Source: an uncultured Acetatifactor sp.
GTDB taxonomy: Bacteria > Bacillota > Clostridia > Lachnospirales > Lachnospiraceae
NCBI GenBank assembly: GCA_947625475.1
Contig: CANQOL010000009.1
Location: 1-64,000 of the forward strand
DNA: 64,000 nucleotides
Direction of reading: 5' to 3'
Shown: one piece after another, positions 8,188 to 18,484 of the stretch
Position numbering within the stretch: the first letter of the stretch is position 1
How the letters are laid out: the number at the start of each line of letters is the position of its first letter
Made by a program: the position numbers and the translations under genes
The notes under the pieces: generated by a model
Told to the model about the DNA's origin: nothing
What the model saw: only the letters and a program-made list of their open reading frames with translations
The model's database searches: none

Positions 8188-9687
8188 ATGCTGCAGAAAT
8201 ATATTATGGCCCTGGATCAGGGGACTACCAGTTCCCGGTGCATCCTTTTCAACAAGGAGGGAAGGATCTGCTCCATGGCCCAGAAGGAGTACACCCAGAT
8301 TTACCCGAAGCCGGGCTGGGTGGAGCACAATCCGATGGAAATCTGGTCCTCCCAGCTGGCAGTGGCCATTGAGTGCATGGCCAAGGAGGGGATCCAGGCA
8401 TGGCAGATCGAGGGAATCGGGATCACCAACCAGAGGGAGACCACCGTCTGCTGGGACAGACAGACGGGGGAGCCGATCTGCAACGCCATCGTGTGGCAGT
8501 GCCGCCGGACGGCGGACCGGATCGAGGCCCTGAAGGAGGAGGGCTTTGACCGGGTGATCCGGGAGAGGACGGGACTGATCCCGGACGCCTATTTCAGCGC
8601 CTCCAAGATCGCCTGGATCCTGGAGCATGTGCCCGGGGCCCGGGCGAAGGCCCAGGCGGGAGAGCTTTTGTTCGGCACGGTGGACACCTGGCTGATCTGG
8701 AATCTGACCAAGGGCCGGGTCCACGCCACGGACTATACCAACGCCTCCCGGACCATGCTCTTTGATATCCATAAGCTGGCCTGGGATCAGGAGATCCTGG
8801 ATTACTTCGGGATCCCGGCCTCCATGCTGCCCAGGGTGTACCCCTCCAGCCATCTGTTCGGCATGACGGAGAGCTCGGTGCTGGGGGCTGCCATCCCCAT
8901 CGCGGGGGCGGCGGGGGACCAGCAGGCGGCCCTGTTCGGCCAGTGCTGCTTTGAGAAGGGGGATGTAAAGAACACCTACGGCACCGGGTGCTTCCTGCTG
9001 ATGCACACGGGCCGGGAGGCGGTGGTCTCCAGGGAGGGCCTTCTGACCACCGTGGCGGCAGGTACGGATGAGAGGGCGGAATATGCCCTGGAGGGAAGCG
9101 TGTTTGTGGCGGGGGCAGCAGTCCAGTGGCTGCGGGACAGCATGGGGATGATTCCCAGCGCCCAGAGCACCCAGGCATTTGCCGAGGGGGTGGAGGACAC
9201 GGCAGGGGTCTATATTGTGCCGGCCTTTGCCGGGATGGGCGCCCCCTACTGGGACCAGTATGCCAGGGGCACCGTGGTGGGACTGACCCGGGGCTGCACC
9301 CGGGAGCACTTTGTGAGGGCAGTGCTGGAGTCCGTGGCCTACCAGACGGCGGATGTGCTGGAGGCCATGGAGAAGGATTCCGGTATCCGGCTCAACAGCC
9401 TGAAGGTGGACGGGGGCGCCAGCGCCAACGATTTTCTCATGCAGTTTCAGGCCGACGTGGTAAATACCCGGGTGGACCGGCCGGGCTGTATCGAGACCAC
9501 CGCTTTGGGGGCGGCCTATCTGGCGGGCCTGGCCACGGGCTACTGGAAGGACCGGGAGGAAATCCGGGCCAACTGGCAGCTGGGCAGAGCCTTTGAGCCC
9601 CGGATCGGGGATGAGAGGCGCAGGGAGCTGAAAAAGGGCTGGCGGAGAGCGGTGAAATGTGCCCTTGCCTGGGCCCGGGAAGAATAA
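8188..9687 (+). CDS. glpK: Glycerol kinase
   Basis: A 499-residue FGGY-family kinase that phosphorylates glycerol to sn-glycerol 3-phosphate. Motifs seen are [10 protein letters not shown] (phosphate 1), [12 protein letters not shown] and IVWQCRRT (glycerol site), [24 protein letters not shown] (phosphate 2) and [16 protein letters not shown] (adenosine). The start at 8188 lies 9 nt after GGAGG; an in-frame ATG at 8179 overlaps that ribosome site and was not used. The conserved His phosphorylated by HPr in many Firmicutes GlpK was not resolved. No glycerol facilitator or GlpO/GlpD gene is adjacent. The aminotransferase follows 18 bp later. Confidence 0.96.
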   Translation: MLQKYIMALDQGTTSSRCILFNKEGRICSMAQKEYTQIYPKPGWVEHNPMEIWSSQLAVAIECMAKEGIQAWQIEGIGITNQRETTVCWDRQTGEPICNAIVWQCRRTADRIEALKEEGFDRVIRERTGLIPDAYFSASKIAWILEHVPGARAKAQAGELLFGTVDTWLIWNLTKGRVHATDYTNASRTMLFDIHKLAWDQEILDYFGIPASMLPRVYPSSHLFGMTESSVLGAAIPIAGAAGDQQAALFGQCCFEKGDVKNTYGTGCFLLMHTGREAVVSREGLLTTVAAGTDERAEYALEGSVFVAGAAVQWLRDSMGMIPSAQSTQAFAEGVEDTAGVYIVPAFAGMGAPYWDQYARGTVVGLTRGCTREHFVRAVLESVAYQTADVLEAMEKDSGIRLNSLKVDGGASANDFLMQFQADVVNTRVDRPGCIETTALGAAYLAGLATGYWKDREEIRANWQLGRAFEPRIGDERRRELKKGWRRAVKCALAWAREE

Positions 9688-9705
9688 AACAGGAGGAGTT
9701 TTGCC

Positions 9706-10896
9706 ATGATTGTTCAAAAGTATAAGGATATGCTGTCCGGGAAATCCGTGATCCGGCAGCTCTCGGAGTTTGCCACGGCCAGGGGGGCCGAGATCGGCTA
9801 CGAGAATGTGTTCGACTACAGCCTGGGGAACCCGTCGGTGCCTGCGCCCCAGGCGTTTACGGACCGGCTGCTGCATCTTTTGGCCACCAAGGAGCCCATA
9901 GAGCTTCACGGCTACAGCCCCAGCCTGGGGATTACCTCTGTGAGGGAGGCCATTGCCGCCTCCCTGCGGGAGCGCTTTGGACTGCCATTTGAGACCCGGC
10001 ATATTTTTATGGCCTCCGGGGCGGCGGGGGCTTTGGCCCACGCGTTCCGGCTGGTGACCCAGCCCGGGGATGAGATCCTCACCTTCGCCCCCTTTTTCCC
10101 GGAATACCACCCCTATGTGGATCTGACCGGGGCCGTGCTGAAGGTGGTGCCGCCCCAGACGGAGGATTTCCAGATCAATTTTGAGGCATTTGAGGCCATG
10201 ATCGGGGAGAAGACCATGGCGGTGCTGATCAACACCCCCAACAACCCCTCCGGCGTGGTGTACTCAAAGGAGACCTTGGAGCGCCTCGCCCAGGTGCTTG
10301 GGGAGAAGTCCAAGGAGCTGGGACACGATATCTTCCTGATCTCCGACGAGCCCTACCGGGAGATCCTTTTTGAGGGGGAGACCTATCCCTGCCCCTGTAC
10401 CTTCTATGACAACAGTATTATGTGCTATTCCTTCTCCAAGTCCCTTTCCGTGCCCGGGGAGCGCATCGGCTATCTGGCGGTGAACCCGGCCTGCCAGGGC
10501 AGCGGGGACCTGGTGAATATGTGCGGCCAGATTTCCCGGGGCATCGGCCACAACTGCCCGCCCTCCATCATTCAGCTGGCGGTGGCTCATGTGCTGGATC
10601 AGACGGCGGATATCAGCGTCTACGAGAGGAACCGGAATATTCTCTACAGGGAGCTGACGGATCTGGGCTTTACCTGCGTGAAGCCGGGGGGGACCTTCTA
10701 CATCTTCCCCAAGGCCCTGGAGGAGGACGCCAAGGAATTCTGCCAGAAGGCTCTGAAATATGATCTGATCCTGGTGCCGGGGGACACCTTTGGAGCGCCG
10801 GGATACTTCCGCATGGCCTACTGTATCGAGACGGAGAAGGTGGAGCGGTCTCTGGAGGCTTTGAGAAAATTTGTGAGAGAGGAATATGGGAGGTAA
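9706..10896 (+). CDS. PLP-dependent class I/II aminotransferase
   Basis: A 396-residue fold-type I aminotransferase of the aspartate/aromatic group. It shows the substrate-loop region HGYSPSLG, NTPNNPSGVVYSKE, DEPYREILFEG and the PLP lysine motif SFSKSLSVPGERIGY. Such proteins are common in Clostridia as generic pyridoxal-phosphate-dependent aminotransferases; the amino donor and acceptor cannot be deduced. An AGGAGG site precedes the ATG. It lies between glpK and uppP, 3 bp from the latter, so it is probably cotranscribed with both. Confidence 0.9.
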   Translation: MIVQKYKDMLSGKSVIRQLSEFATARGAEIGYENVFDYSLGNPSVPAPQAFTDRLLHLLATKEPIELHGYSPSLGITSVREAIAASLRERFGLPFETRHIFMASGAAGALAHAFRLVTQPGDEILTFAPFFPEYHPYVDLTGAVLKVVPPQTEDFQINFEAFEAMIGEKTMAVLINTPNNPSGVVYSKETLERLAQVLGEKSKELGHDIFLISDEPYREILFEGETYPCPCTFYDNSIMCYSFSKSLSVPGERIGYLAVNPACQGSGDLVNMCGQISRGIGHNCPPSIIQLAVAHVLDQTADISVYERNRNILYRELTDLGFTCVKPGGTFYIFPKALEEDAKEFCQKALKYDLILVPGDTFGAPGYFRMAYCIETEKVERSLEALRKFVREEYGR

Positions 10897-10899
10897 GCG

Positions 10900-11751
10900 A
10901 TGGGGGAAGTACTCAAGGCGATACTGTACGGGATTGTGGAGGGCATCACCGAGTGGCTGCCCATCAGCAGCACCGGGCATCTGATCCTGCTGGAGGAACT
11001 GCTGCCCTTTGACGGGGAGGTGCTTTCGGAGGGCTTTTTTGAGATGTTTGAGGTGGTGATCCAGCTGGGAGCCATCCTGGCGGTGGTGGTTCTGTTCTTC
11101 CGCCGGCTCTGGCCCTTTGCCCTGCCCAGGGAGGGGAGCGGGAAGGGGATCCTTTCCTATATTAAGATGGACATCATGACCATGTGGTTTAAGATCCTGG
11201 TGTCCTGCCTGCCTGCGGCGGTGATCGGCATCCTCTTTGACGATGTGCTGGACGCGCTGTTTTACCGCTATGAGGTGGTGGCCGTCGCGCTGATTGTGTT
11301 CGGCGTGGGCTTTATTGTGATTGAAAACTGGAATAAGGGGCGGCGGCCCAGGATCACCCGGCTGTCCCAGATCACCTACCAGACCGCCCTGTGGATCGGG
11401 GTGTTCCAGGTGATCGCAGCCGTGTTCCCCGGGACCTCCCGCTCGGGGGCTACCATCCTGGGAGCCCTGCTGATCGGAGTCTCCCGGAAGGTGGCGGCGG
11501 AGTACACCTTTTTCCTGGCCATACCGGTGATGTTCGGGGCCAGCCTTTTGAAGCTGGTCAAGTTCGGCTTCCACTTTACGGGGATGGAGACCCTGTGTCT
11601 GCTGTCGGGCTGCGTGGTGGCCTTCCTGGTCTCCCTGTTCGTGCTCCGGTTTTTGATGAGTTATATTAAGAAGCACGATTTCAAGGTGTTCGGCTGGTAC
11701 CGCATTGTGCTGGGCATACTGGTATTGGTGTTCTTCGGGTGGATCCGCTGA
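10900..11751 (+). CDS. uppP: Undecaprenyl-diphosphatase UppP/BacA
   Basis: A 283-residue polytopic membrane phosphatase that recycles undecaprenyl diphosphate to the monophosphate lipid carrier for peptidoglycan synthesis. The two BacA signature loops are present: EGITEWLPISSTGHLIL near residue 10-25, and PGTSRSGATILGALLIG with the catalytic Arg/Ser region. Several hydrophobic helices follow. Loss or overproduction of this family alters bacitracin sensitivity. It starts 3 bp after the aminotransferase stop and is followed by a terminator. Confidence 0.96.
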   Translation: MGEVLKAILYGIVEGITEWLPISSTGHLILLEELLPFDGEVLSEGFFEMFEVVIQLGAILAVVVLFFRRLWPFALPREGSGKGILSYIKMDIMTMWFKILVSCLPAAVIGILFDDVLDALFYRYEVVAVALIVFGVGFIVIENWNKGRRPRITRLSQITYQTALWIGVFQVIAAVFPGTSRSGATILGALLIGVSRKVAAEYTFFLAIPVMFGASLLKLVKFGFHFTGMETLCLLSGCVVAFLVSLFVLRFLMSYIKKHDFKVFGWYRIVLGILVLVFFGWIR

Positions 11752-11782
11752 GCCGGATAGGAAATCTCCCTGATTCCGCGGC

Positions 11783-11820
11783 CCGGAGGGGGGGTAAGCC
11801 TCCGGTTTTTACCGTTTTTT
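11783..11820 (+). terminator. Terminator after uppP
   Basis: Stem CCGGAGG / CCTCCGG (11783-11789, 11799-11805) followed by TTTTTACCGTTTTTT. Confidence 0.8.
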
Positions 11821-11829
11821 ATTAAATTG

Positions 11830-11858
11830 TTGACAATTGGAAGAAAATGGATTAAACT
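11830..11858 (+). promoter_or_regulatory. Promoter of the DUF6465 gene
   Basis: Consensus -35 TTGACA (11830-11835) and -10 TAAACT (11853-11858) with a 17-bp spacer. Confidence 0.75.
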
Positions 11859-11950
11859 GTGGAGAACAGGGAAGACATCAAGTATGACAGCAGGGCGGGC
11901 CTTGTTGAGGAAATATGAAAAAATTGTCTAAGGAAAGGAGATGTGCATTT

Positions 11951-12346
11951 ATGGCAGCATCTAAGAAGGTAACTGTAAACGCAGCTGAGGAAGCAGTGAA
12001 GGCTGAGCCCGCGAAGACCGCGAAGAAGGTGGCCGCAGTGCAGAAGGCTGTGGAGGAAACCGTTAAGGCGGCTCAGGAGAAGGCGAAGGAGGCCCCGAAG
12101 GCGGCCGGCCGCAGGAGAGCGGCAAAGAGCCCGGCTAAGAAGGAGATCAAGACTCAGGTACATGTGCAGTTTGGAGGGAAGTCCTACTCCGGTGAGGATC
12201 TGGTGAAGATCGCGAAGGATGTATGGAAGTATGATCTGAAGCAGAAGGCGAAGGATCTGACGGACGTGGACCTGTATGTGAAGCCCGAGGAGAACAAGGC
12301 ATATTATGTGTTCAACGGGGACATTACGGGGAACTTTGATCTATAA
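11951..12346 (+). CDS. DUF6465-type protein with Lys/Ala-rich N-terminus
   Basis: A 131-residue protein of unknown function. Residues 1-75 are Lys/Ala/Glu-rich and low-complexity (KKVAAVQKAVEETVKAAQ, AAGRRRAAKSPAKK), like bacterial histone H1-like tails. Residues ~78-131 form a conserved domain (VHVQFGGKSYSGEDLVKIAK, LYVKPEENKAYYVFNGD) resembling the DUF6465 proteins of Lachnospiraceae. The ATG at 11951 is preceded by AAAGGAG; an upstream in-frame ATG at 11915 has no comparable site. It is monocistronic, with its own promoter and terminator. A nucleic-acid-binding role is conceivable from charge but unproven. Confidence 0.72.
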   Translation: MAASKKVTVNAAEEAVKAEPAKTAKKVAAVQKAVEETVKAAQEKAKEAPKAAGRRRAAKSPAKKEIKTQVHVQFGGKSYSGEDLVKIAKDVWKYDLKQKAKDLTDVDLYVKPEENKAYYVFNGDITGNFDL

Positions 12347-12370
12347 TCTCACAGGGTTTTGGAAAAACTA

Positions 12371-12412
12371 GCACCGTCGCGGTATATCAATTGCCGCAGC
12401 GGTGCTTTTTTC
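12371..12412 (+). terminator. Terminator after the DUF6465 gene
   Basis: GCACCG and GCGG arms pair with CCGC and CGGTGC across a ~10-nt loop, with a 2-nt internal mismatch, followed by TTTTTTC. Confidence 0.85.
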
Positions 12413-12467
12413 GTGGCGGCAGGAGGCCAGTTTAGATTTTTTTTAGGAAAAACTTTTTAAAAAGCGG

Positions 12468-12496
12468 TTGACAATATATGGGCATAGTGATATTTT
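12468..12496 (+). promoter_or_regulatory. Heat-shock operon promoter
   Basis: -35 TTGACA (12468-12473) and -10 TATTTT (12491-12496), 17-bp spacer, directly upstream of the CIRCE operator. Confidence 0.85.
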
Positions 12497-12510
12497 AGGT
12501 ACATAAGGTG

Positions 12511-12537
12511 TTAGCACTCCATTCAGACGAGTGCTAA
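12511..12537 (+). promoter_or_regulatory. CIRCE operator for HrcA
   Basis: A perfect CIRCE inverted repeat: TTAGCACTC (12511-12519), 9-nt spacer, GAGTGCTAA (12529-12537). It sits just after the start-point region of the hrcA promoter, so HrcA autoregulates the whole operon. Confidence 0.98.
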
Positions 12538-12559
12538 TAACTCAAAAGGGAGTGGCCAA

Positions 12560-13585
12560 ATGGAGCTGGATGAGAGGAAAACAAAGATTTTGCAGGCTGT
12601 TATCCGGAACTACCTGGAGACCGGGGAGCCGGTGGGCAGCAGAACCATCTCCAAGTACACGGATCTGAATCTGAGCTCCGCCACTATCCGAAACGAGATG
12701 GCAGATCTGGAGGAGCTGGGTTATATTTTTCAGCCTCACACCTCCGCCGGCCGGATCCCCTCCGACAAGGGCTACCGCTTTTATGTGGACTGCCTGATGG
12801 AGGAAAAGGAGCGGGAAGCGGGGGACATGAAGGAGATGATCCTGCAGAAGCAGGACCGGATAGAGGTTTTGCTGAAGAATGTGGTCCGGCTGCTGGCTCA
12901 GAACACCCAGTACGCTACTATGATCAGCGCCCCTCAGACCCACCGCAACAAGCTGAAGTTTATACAGCTCTCCCGGGTGGACCGGGACCAGATTCTGGCG
13001 GTTGTGGTGGTGGAGGGCAATGTGATCAAGAACAACATGCTGCATGTGGATCAGGAGGTGTCCGACGAGACGCTTCTCAAGCTCAACATACTGCTGAACA
13101 CCCATCTGACGGGGCTCTCCTTGGACGAGATCAATCTGGGAATGATCACAGCCATGAAGCAGCAGGCGGGGATTCACAGCGATATTGTGGGAGATGTGAT
13201 CGACGCGGTGGCGGAGAGCATCAAGGCGGACGAGGATCTTCGGATCTACACCAGCGGCACCAACAATATTTTCCGTTACCCGGAGCTGGCGGATCAGTCC
13301 AAGGCCAGCGAGCTGATCAGCACCTTTGAAGAGAAGGATCAGCTGGGGCAGCTGGTGCGGGATACCTTGTCGGAGGAGAACAACACAGGGATCCAGGTCT
13401 ACATCGGCCAGGAATCCCCCGTGAAGGGCATGGAGGACTGCAGCGTGGTTACCGCCACCTACGAGCTGGAGGAGGGCATGAGAGGCACCGTGGGGATCAT
13501 CGGCCCCAAGCGGATGGACTACGACAAGGTGGTGGGCACCTTGAAAACCCTGATGAGTCAGCTGGATGAGCTGTATAATAGGTAG
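12560..13585 (+). CDS. hrcA: Heat-inducible transcription repressor HrcA
   Basis: A 341-residue repressor of class I heat-shock genes. The N-terminal winged helix shows ETGEPVGSRTISKYTDLNLSSATIRNEMADLEELGYI, followed by the family sequence PHTSAGRIPSDKGYRFYVD and the GAF-like and dimerisation regions. HrcA binds the CIRCE element 23 bp upstream of its own start and is folded by GroE in studied species. First gene of hrcA-grpE-dnaK-dnaJ. The length is typical of the family. Confidence 0.98.
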   Translation: MELDERKTKILQAVIRNYLETGEPVGSRTISKYTDLNLSSATIRNEMADLEELGYIFQPHTSAGRIPSDKGYRFYVDCLMEEKEREAGDMKEMILQKQDRIEVLLKNVVRLLAQNTQYATMISAPQTHRNKLKFIQLSRVDRDQILAVVVVEGNVIKNNMLHVDQEVSDETLLKLNILLNTHLTGLSLDEINLGMITAMKQQAGIHSDIVGDVIDAVAESIKADEDLRIYTSGTNNIFRYPELADQSKASELISTFEEKDQLGQLVRDTLSEENNTGIQVYIGQESPVKGMEDCSVVTATYELEEGMRGTVGIIGPKRMDYDKVVGTLKTLMSQLDELYNR

Positions 13586-13632
13586 GGCAGCCAAAGCGGC
13601 CGCCAGGCAGAAACGAAAGGAATGGTTCAGAT

Positions 13633-14385
13633 ATGGCAGAGCAGGAAAGACAAGATGAAACCCAAGAGAAGGATCAGAGCCCTCAGGAGCAGATGACAGA
13701 GCAGCCGAAGGAGGAAGAGATTCCTCAGACGGAAGAGGCCGCGGAAGAGAGCGCTGAGGGGACTGACGGGGCTGACGGGGAGGAAGCCGGCGGCGGGATG
13801 GCCGGGGACGGATCTGGGAGCGGCGCTGAGCAGGGGGATGCCCCGCAGGAGAGTACACCGCAGGAGGATGCCCCGGAAGGGGAAACCGCTCAGACCTGGG
13901 CGGAGAAGCGGGCCGCCAAAAAGCAGGCAAAGCTGGATAAAAAGGCGGATGCCGCCAGGGATAAGGTAAACGAGCTGGAGGATAAGGTGAGGCGCCAGCT
14001 TGCGGAATTTGAGAACTTCCGCAAGAGAAGTGAGAAGGAAAAGCAGGTCATGTTTGAGACCGGCGCGCGGAGCGTGATAGAGAAGATCCTTCCCGTGATC
14101 GATAACTTTGAGAGAGGCCTGGCCACCGTGCCGGAGGATCAGAGGGAGGAACCCTTTGTGGACGGAGTCAGCCGTATCTACAAGCAGTTTATGACAGAGC
14201 TTGAGAAAATCGGGGTGAAGCCCATAGAGGCCGTGGGGAAGGAGTTTGACCCGGCTCTGCACAATGCGGTGATGCAGGTGGAGAGCGATCAGTATGAACC
14301 CGGCACAGTGGCCCAGGAGCTTCAAAAGGGCTACACCTACCGGGACAGCGTGGTGAGGCACAGTATGGTGGCCGTCGCCAAATAG
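13633..14385 (+). CDS. grpE: Nucleotide exchange factor GrpE
   Basis: A 250-residue DnaK cochaperone that releases ADP. Residues 1-90 are a long, acidic, Glu/Gly/Pro-rich disordered extension, longer than in most GrpE proteins. A coiled coil (ARDKVNELEDKVRRQLAEFENFRKR) and the conserved C-terminal part follow: IEKILPVIDNFERGL, FDPALHNAVM, GYTYRDSVVRHSMV. It lies 47 bp after hrcA. A GC-rich hairpin (14403-14428) without a T run separates it from dnaK and may set transcript ratios. Confidence 0.97.
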   Translation: MAEQERQDETQEKDQSPQEQMTEQPKEEEIPQTEEAAEESAEGTDGADGEEAGGGMAGDGSGSGAEQGDAPQESTPQEDAPEGETAQTWAEKRAAKKQAKLDKKADAARDKVNELEDKVRRQLAEFENFRKRSEKEKQVMFETGARSVIEKILPVIDNFERGLATVPEDQREEPFVDGVSRIYKQFMTELEKIGVKPIEAVGKEFDPALHNAVMQVESDQYEPGTVAQELQKGYTYRDSVVRHSMVAVAK

Positions 14386-14402
14386 CGTGGTTTCACACGG
14401 CT

Positions 14403-14428
14403 GGGGGCGCCGCGGCCGCAGCGCCCCC
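14403..14428 (+). other. GC-rich hairpin between grpE and dnaK
   Basis: GGGGGCGC (14403-14410) pairs with GCGCCCCC (14421-14428). No T run follows. It probably acts as an mRNA processing or stability element rather than a full terminator. Confidence 0.55.
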
Positions 14429-14463
14429 GCCGATGAAATATATAAGAAGACAGAAAGTTTTAG

Positions 14464-16386
<1,923 letters not shown>

Positions 16387-16600
16387 GCTCCGGGGTGCCC
16401 TTGGAGAGTATCCTTGGAGATATCCTTGGAGATATCCTTGGAATAAAAGTAAGAAATTCAGAATCTGCCGGGGCGCATGAGGCGCCCTGGCGGTTCCATG
16501 CTCTGGAATTCATGACGGCAGAAGATCCCCCGCGGGCTTTTCTTTGCCGCATGGGAACGGATAAAGGCTGAAAGACAGTGGAAAGGCAGGTTTTGTAAAT
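16387..16600 (+). repeat. dnaK-dnaJ spacer with a 12-bp tandem repeat
   Basis: Three tandem copies of TATCCTTGGAGA (16409-16420, 16421-16432, 16433-16444, the last ending AAT), preceded by a partial copy. Farther on a GGGCGC / GCGCCC hairpin (16471-16487) lacks a T run. No gene or clear promoter was recognised, so dnaJ is probably read from the operon promoter. Confidence 0.7.
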
Positions 16601-17770
16601 ATGGCAGAGCAGAAACGGGACTATTATGAGGTCCTCGGCGTGGAGAAAAATGCGGATGAGGCTGCCATCAAAAAGGCGTACCGGGTGCTGGCCAAAAAGT
16701 ATCATCCTGATATGAACCCGGGGGACGCCGACGCTGAAAAAAAATTTAAAGAGGCATCCGAGGCTTATGCTGTCCTGAGCGATCCGGAGAAGAGACGTCA
16801 GTATGACCAGTTCGGCCACGCGGCCTTCGACGGCGGCGCAGGCGGAGCGGGCGGCTTCGATTTCAGCGGCACCGATTTCAGCGATATATTTGGAGATATC
16901 TTCGGAGACTTTTTCGGCGGCGGCAGGCGGAGCTCCGGCGGGCGCGGCAATGGGCCTATGAAGGGGGACGACGTGCGCACCAGCGTGCGGATCACCTTTG
17001 AGGAGGCTGTGTTCGGCTGCGAGAAAGAGATTGAGCTGACGGTGAAGGAGAACTGTAAGAAGTGCGGCGGTACCGGCGCAAAGCCCGGGACGGCCCCCGA
17101 GACCTGCGGCAAGTGCGGCGGAAAAGGACAGGTGGTGTTCACGCAGCAGTCCTTTTTCGGGACGGTCCGGAATGTGCAGACCTGTCCGGACTGCCAGGGT
17201 ACAGGCAGGATCATCCGGGAGAAGTGCCCGGACTGCCGTGGAACCGGATATATTCCCATGAGGAAGCGTTACGCAGTGGAGATCCCCGCAGGGATCGACA
17301 ACGGCCAGAGAAAGAGGATGCCCGGGCTGGGCGAGCCGGGTGTCAACGGAGGCCCCAGAGGGGACGCTCTGGTGGAGGTCATTGTAGGACGCCATCCCAT
17401 CTTCCAGAGGCAGGATTACAATATTTACTCCACCGTGCCCATGTCCTTTGCGGTGGCGGCTCTGGGCGGTGAGATCGTGATTGACACCGTGGACGGGAAG
17501 GTGATTTATGATGTGAAGCCCGGCACCCAGACGGATACCAGAGTCCGGCTCAAGGGCAAGGGTGTTCCCACTCTCCGGGATAAGAATGTGAGAGGGGATC
17601 ACTATGTGACACTGGTCATTCAGGTGCCTGACCGCCTCTCCCATGAGGCGAAGGAGCTGCTGAGACAGTTTGACGCCCAGAGCGGGGACAGTCTCAACGC
17701 GGCCAAGTATGTGTCCCGGGACGGGGATGGGGACAAGGACGGGGGAAAGAAGAAAAAGTTTTGGAAGTAA
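16601..17770 (+). CDS. dnaJ: Chaperone DnaJ (Hsp40)
   Basis: A 389-residue type I DnaJ. The J domain (residues ~5-70) carries the HPD motif in [11 protein letters not shown] Gly/Phe-rich linker follows, then four CxxCxGxG zinc repeats ([32 protein letters not shown]) and the C-terminal substrate-binding domains. It stimulates DnaK ATPase and delivers clients. Last heat-shock gene before a terminator and the palindromic repeat element. The C-terminal tail is Asp/Gly/Lys-rich. Confidence 0.98.
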   Translation: MAEQKRDYYEVLGVEKNADEAAIKKAYRVLAKKYHPDMNPGDADAEKKFKEASEAYAVLSDPEKRRQYDQFGHAAFDGGAGGAGGFDFSGTDFSDIFGDIFGDFFGGGRRSSGGRGNGPMKGDDVRTSVRITFEEAVFGCEKEIELTVKENCKKCGGTGAKPGTAPETCGKCGGKGQVVFTQQSFFGTVRNVQTCPDCQGTGRIIREKCPDCRGTGYIPMRKRYAVEIPAGIDNGQRKRMPGLGEPGVNGGPRGDALVEVIVGRHPIFQRQDYNIYSTVPMSFAVAALGGEIVIDTVDGKVIYDVKPGTQTDTRVRLKGKGVPTLRDKNVRGDHYVTLVIQVPDRLSHEAKELLRQFDAQSGDSLNAAKYVSRDGDGDKDGGKKKKFWK

Positions 17771-17781
17771 GAGGATAAAGG

Positions 17782-17812
17782 GCTCCGGGGAGAGGATTTC
17801 CCCGGAGCTTTT
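17782..17812 (+). terminator. Terminator after dnaJ
   Basis: A 10-bp perfect stem GCTCCGGGGA / TCCCCGGAGC (17782-17791, 17799-17808) with a 7-nt loop, then TTTTG. Confidence 0.85.
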
Positions 17813-17858
17813 GCGGGGGAGATGTTTTTGTGGGCGCGGCGATGTGTGTGGGGGGGGG

Positions 17859-18388
17859 TAAGGTCGAAGGGGACGCCCGGCCGCAGTAATAGTGCCTAAG
17901 CGGGCACGCTTTCGCTACGTGAAAAAGCGCAGCGGCACTAAGCTCGTAAGGGACCTCGCTAAGTGCCGGCGTTTTTCAAGTACCCTTCTTAGGCACTATT
18001 ACTGCGGCCGGGCTGTATTTTGGAGAGCTTGTGACTGCGGCCGGGCTGTATCTTGGAGAGCTTGTGACTGCGGCTGGACTGTATCCTGGAGAGCTTGTGA
18101 CTGCGGCCAGGGCTGACAATGTTATGGCGTAGAGAGTGCCAGTGTCTGTTGCAGGGAGGCGGCATACCCGACGGACATACAACGGAAACATAACTGTTTT
18201 ATATATGTGACATCATGTCATCAGCCAGAGAACAGCCCGACCGCGGCAATAGTGCCTAAGAAGGGTACTTGAAAAACGCCGGCACTTAGCGAGGTCCCTT
18301 ACGAGCTTAGTGCCGCTGCGTTTTTCACGTAGCGAAAGCGTGCCCGCTTAGGCACTATTGCCGCGGCCGGGCGTCCCCTTCGACCTTA
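17859..18388. repeat. 530-bp element with ~157-bp terminal inverted copies
   Basis: Copy A (17859-18016) and copy B (18232-18388) are near-identical in inverted orientation and flank a 215-bp centre. Each copy is itself a long imperfect palindrome. In copy A, 26-bp perfect arms (17875-17900 and 17988-18013) enclose a second stem (GGCACTAAGC / GCTAAGTGCC) and a third pairing (TACGTGAAAAA / TTTTTCAAGTA). Where A and B differ in the arms (AGTAAT versus GGCAAT), the partner arm differs to match. The element has no ORF of its own and splits dnaJ from prmA. It looks like a MITE or REP-type structured interspersed repeat; clear target-site duplications were not seen. Confidence 0.85.
18003..18101 (+). 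repeat. 33-bp tandem repeat inside the inverted-repeat element
   Basis: Three adjacent 33-bp units (18003-18035, 18036-18068, 18069-18101) starting TGCGGCCGGGCTGTAT and ending GAGCTTGTGAC, with a partial fourth (TGCGGCCAGGGCTG) after. Units differ at a few positions. They are contiguous without spacers, so this is not CRISPR. The first unit grows out of the end of copy A. Confidence 0.88.
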
Positions 18389-18418
18389 CAACTAAGTCAC
18401 TTCCCACAATTGACCCAC

Positions 18419-18447
18419 TTGTGCTTTCCTCCAGGATGTCGTATACT
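18419..18447 (+). promoter_or_regulatory. Possible promoter of prmA
   Basis: -35-like TTGTGC (18419-18424), 17-bp spacer, -10 TATACT (18442-18447). It would restore transcription downstream of the repeat element. Confidence 0.5.
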
Positions 18448-18484
18448 GGAAAAGGAAATTAACCGACGCAAGGGAGAAAATTAT

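Noticed and set aside
18003..18125. CRISPR array
   Set aside because: The 33-bp repeats are directly adjacent with no spacers, vary between units, and no cas genes are near.
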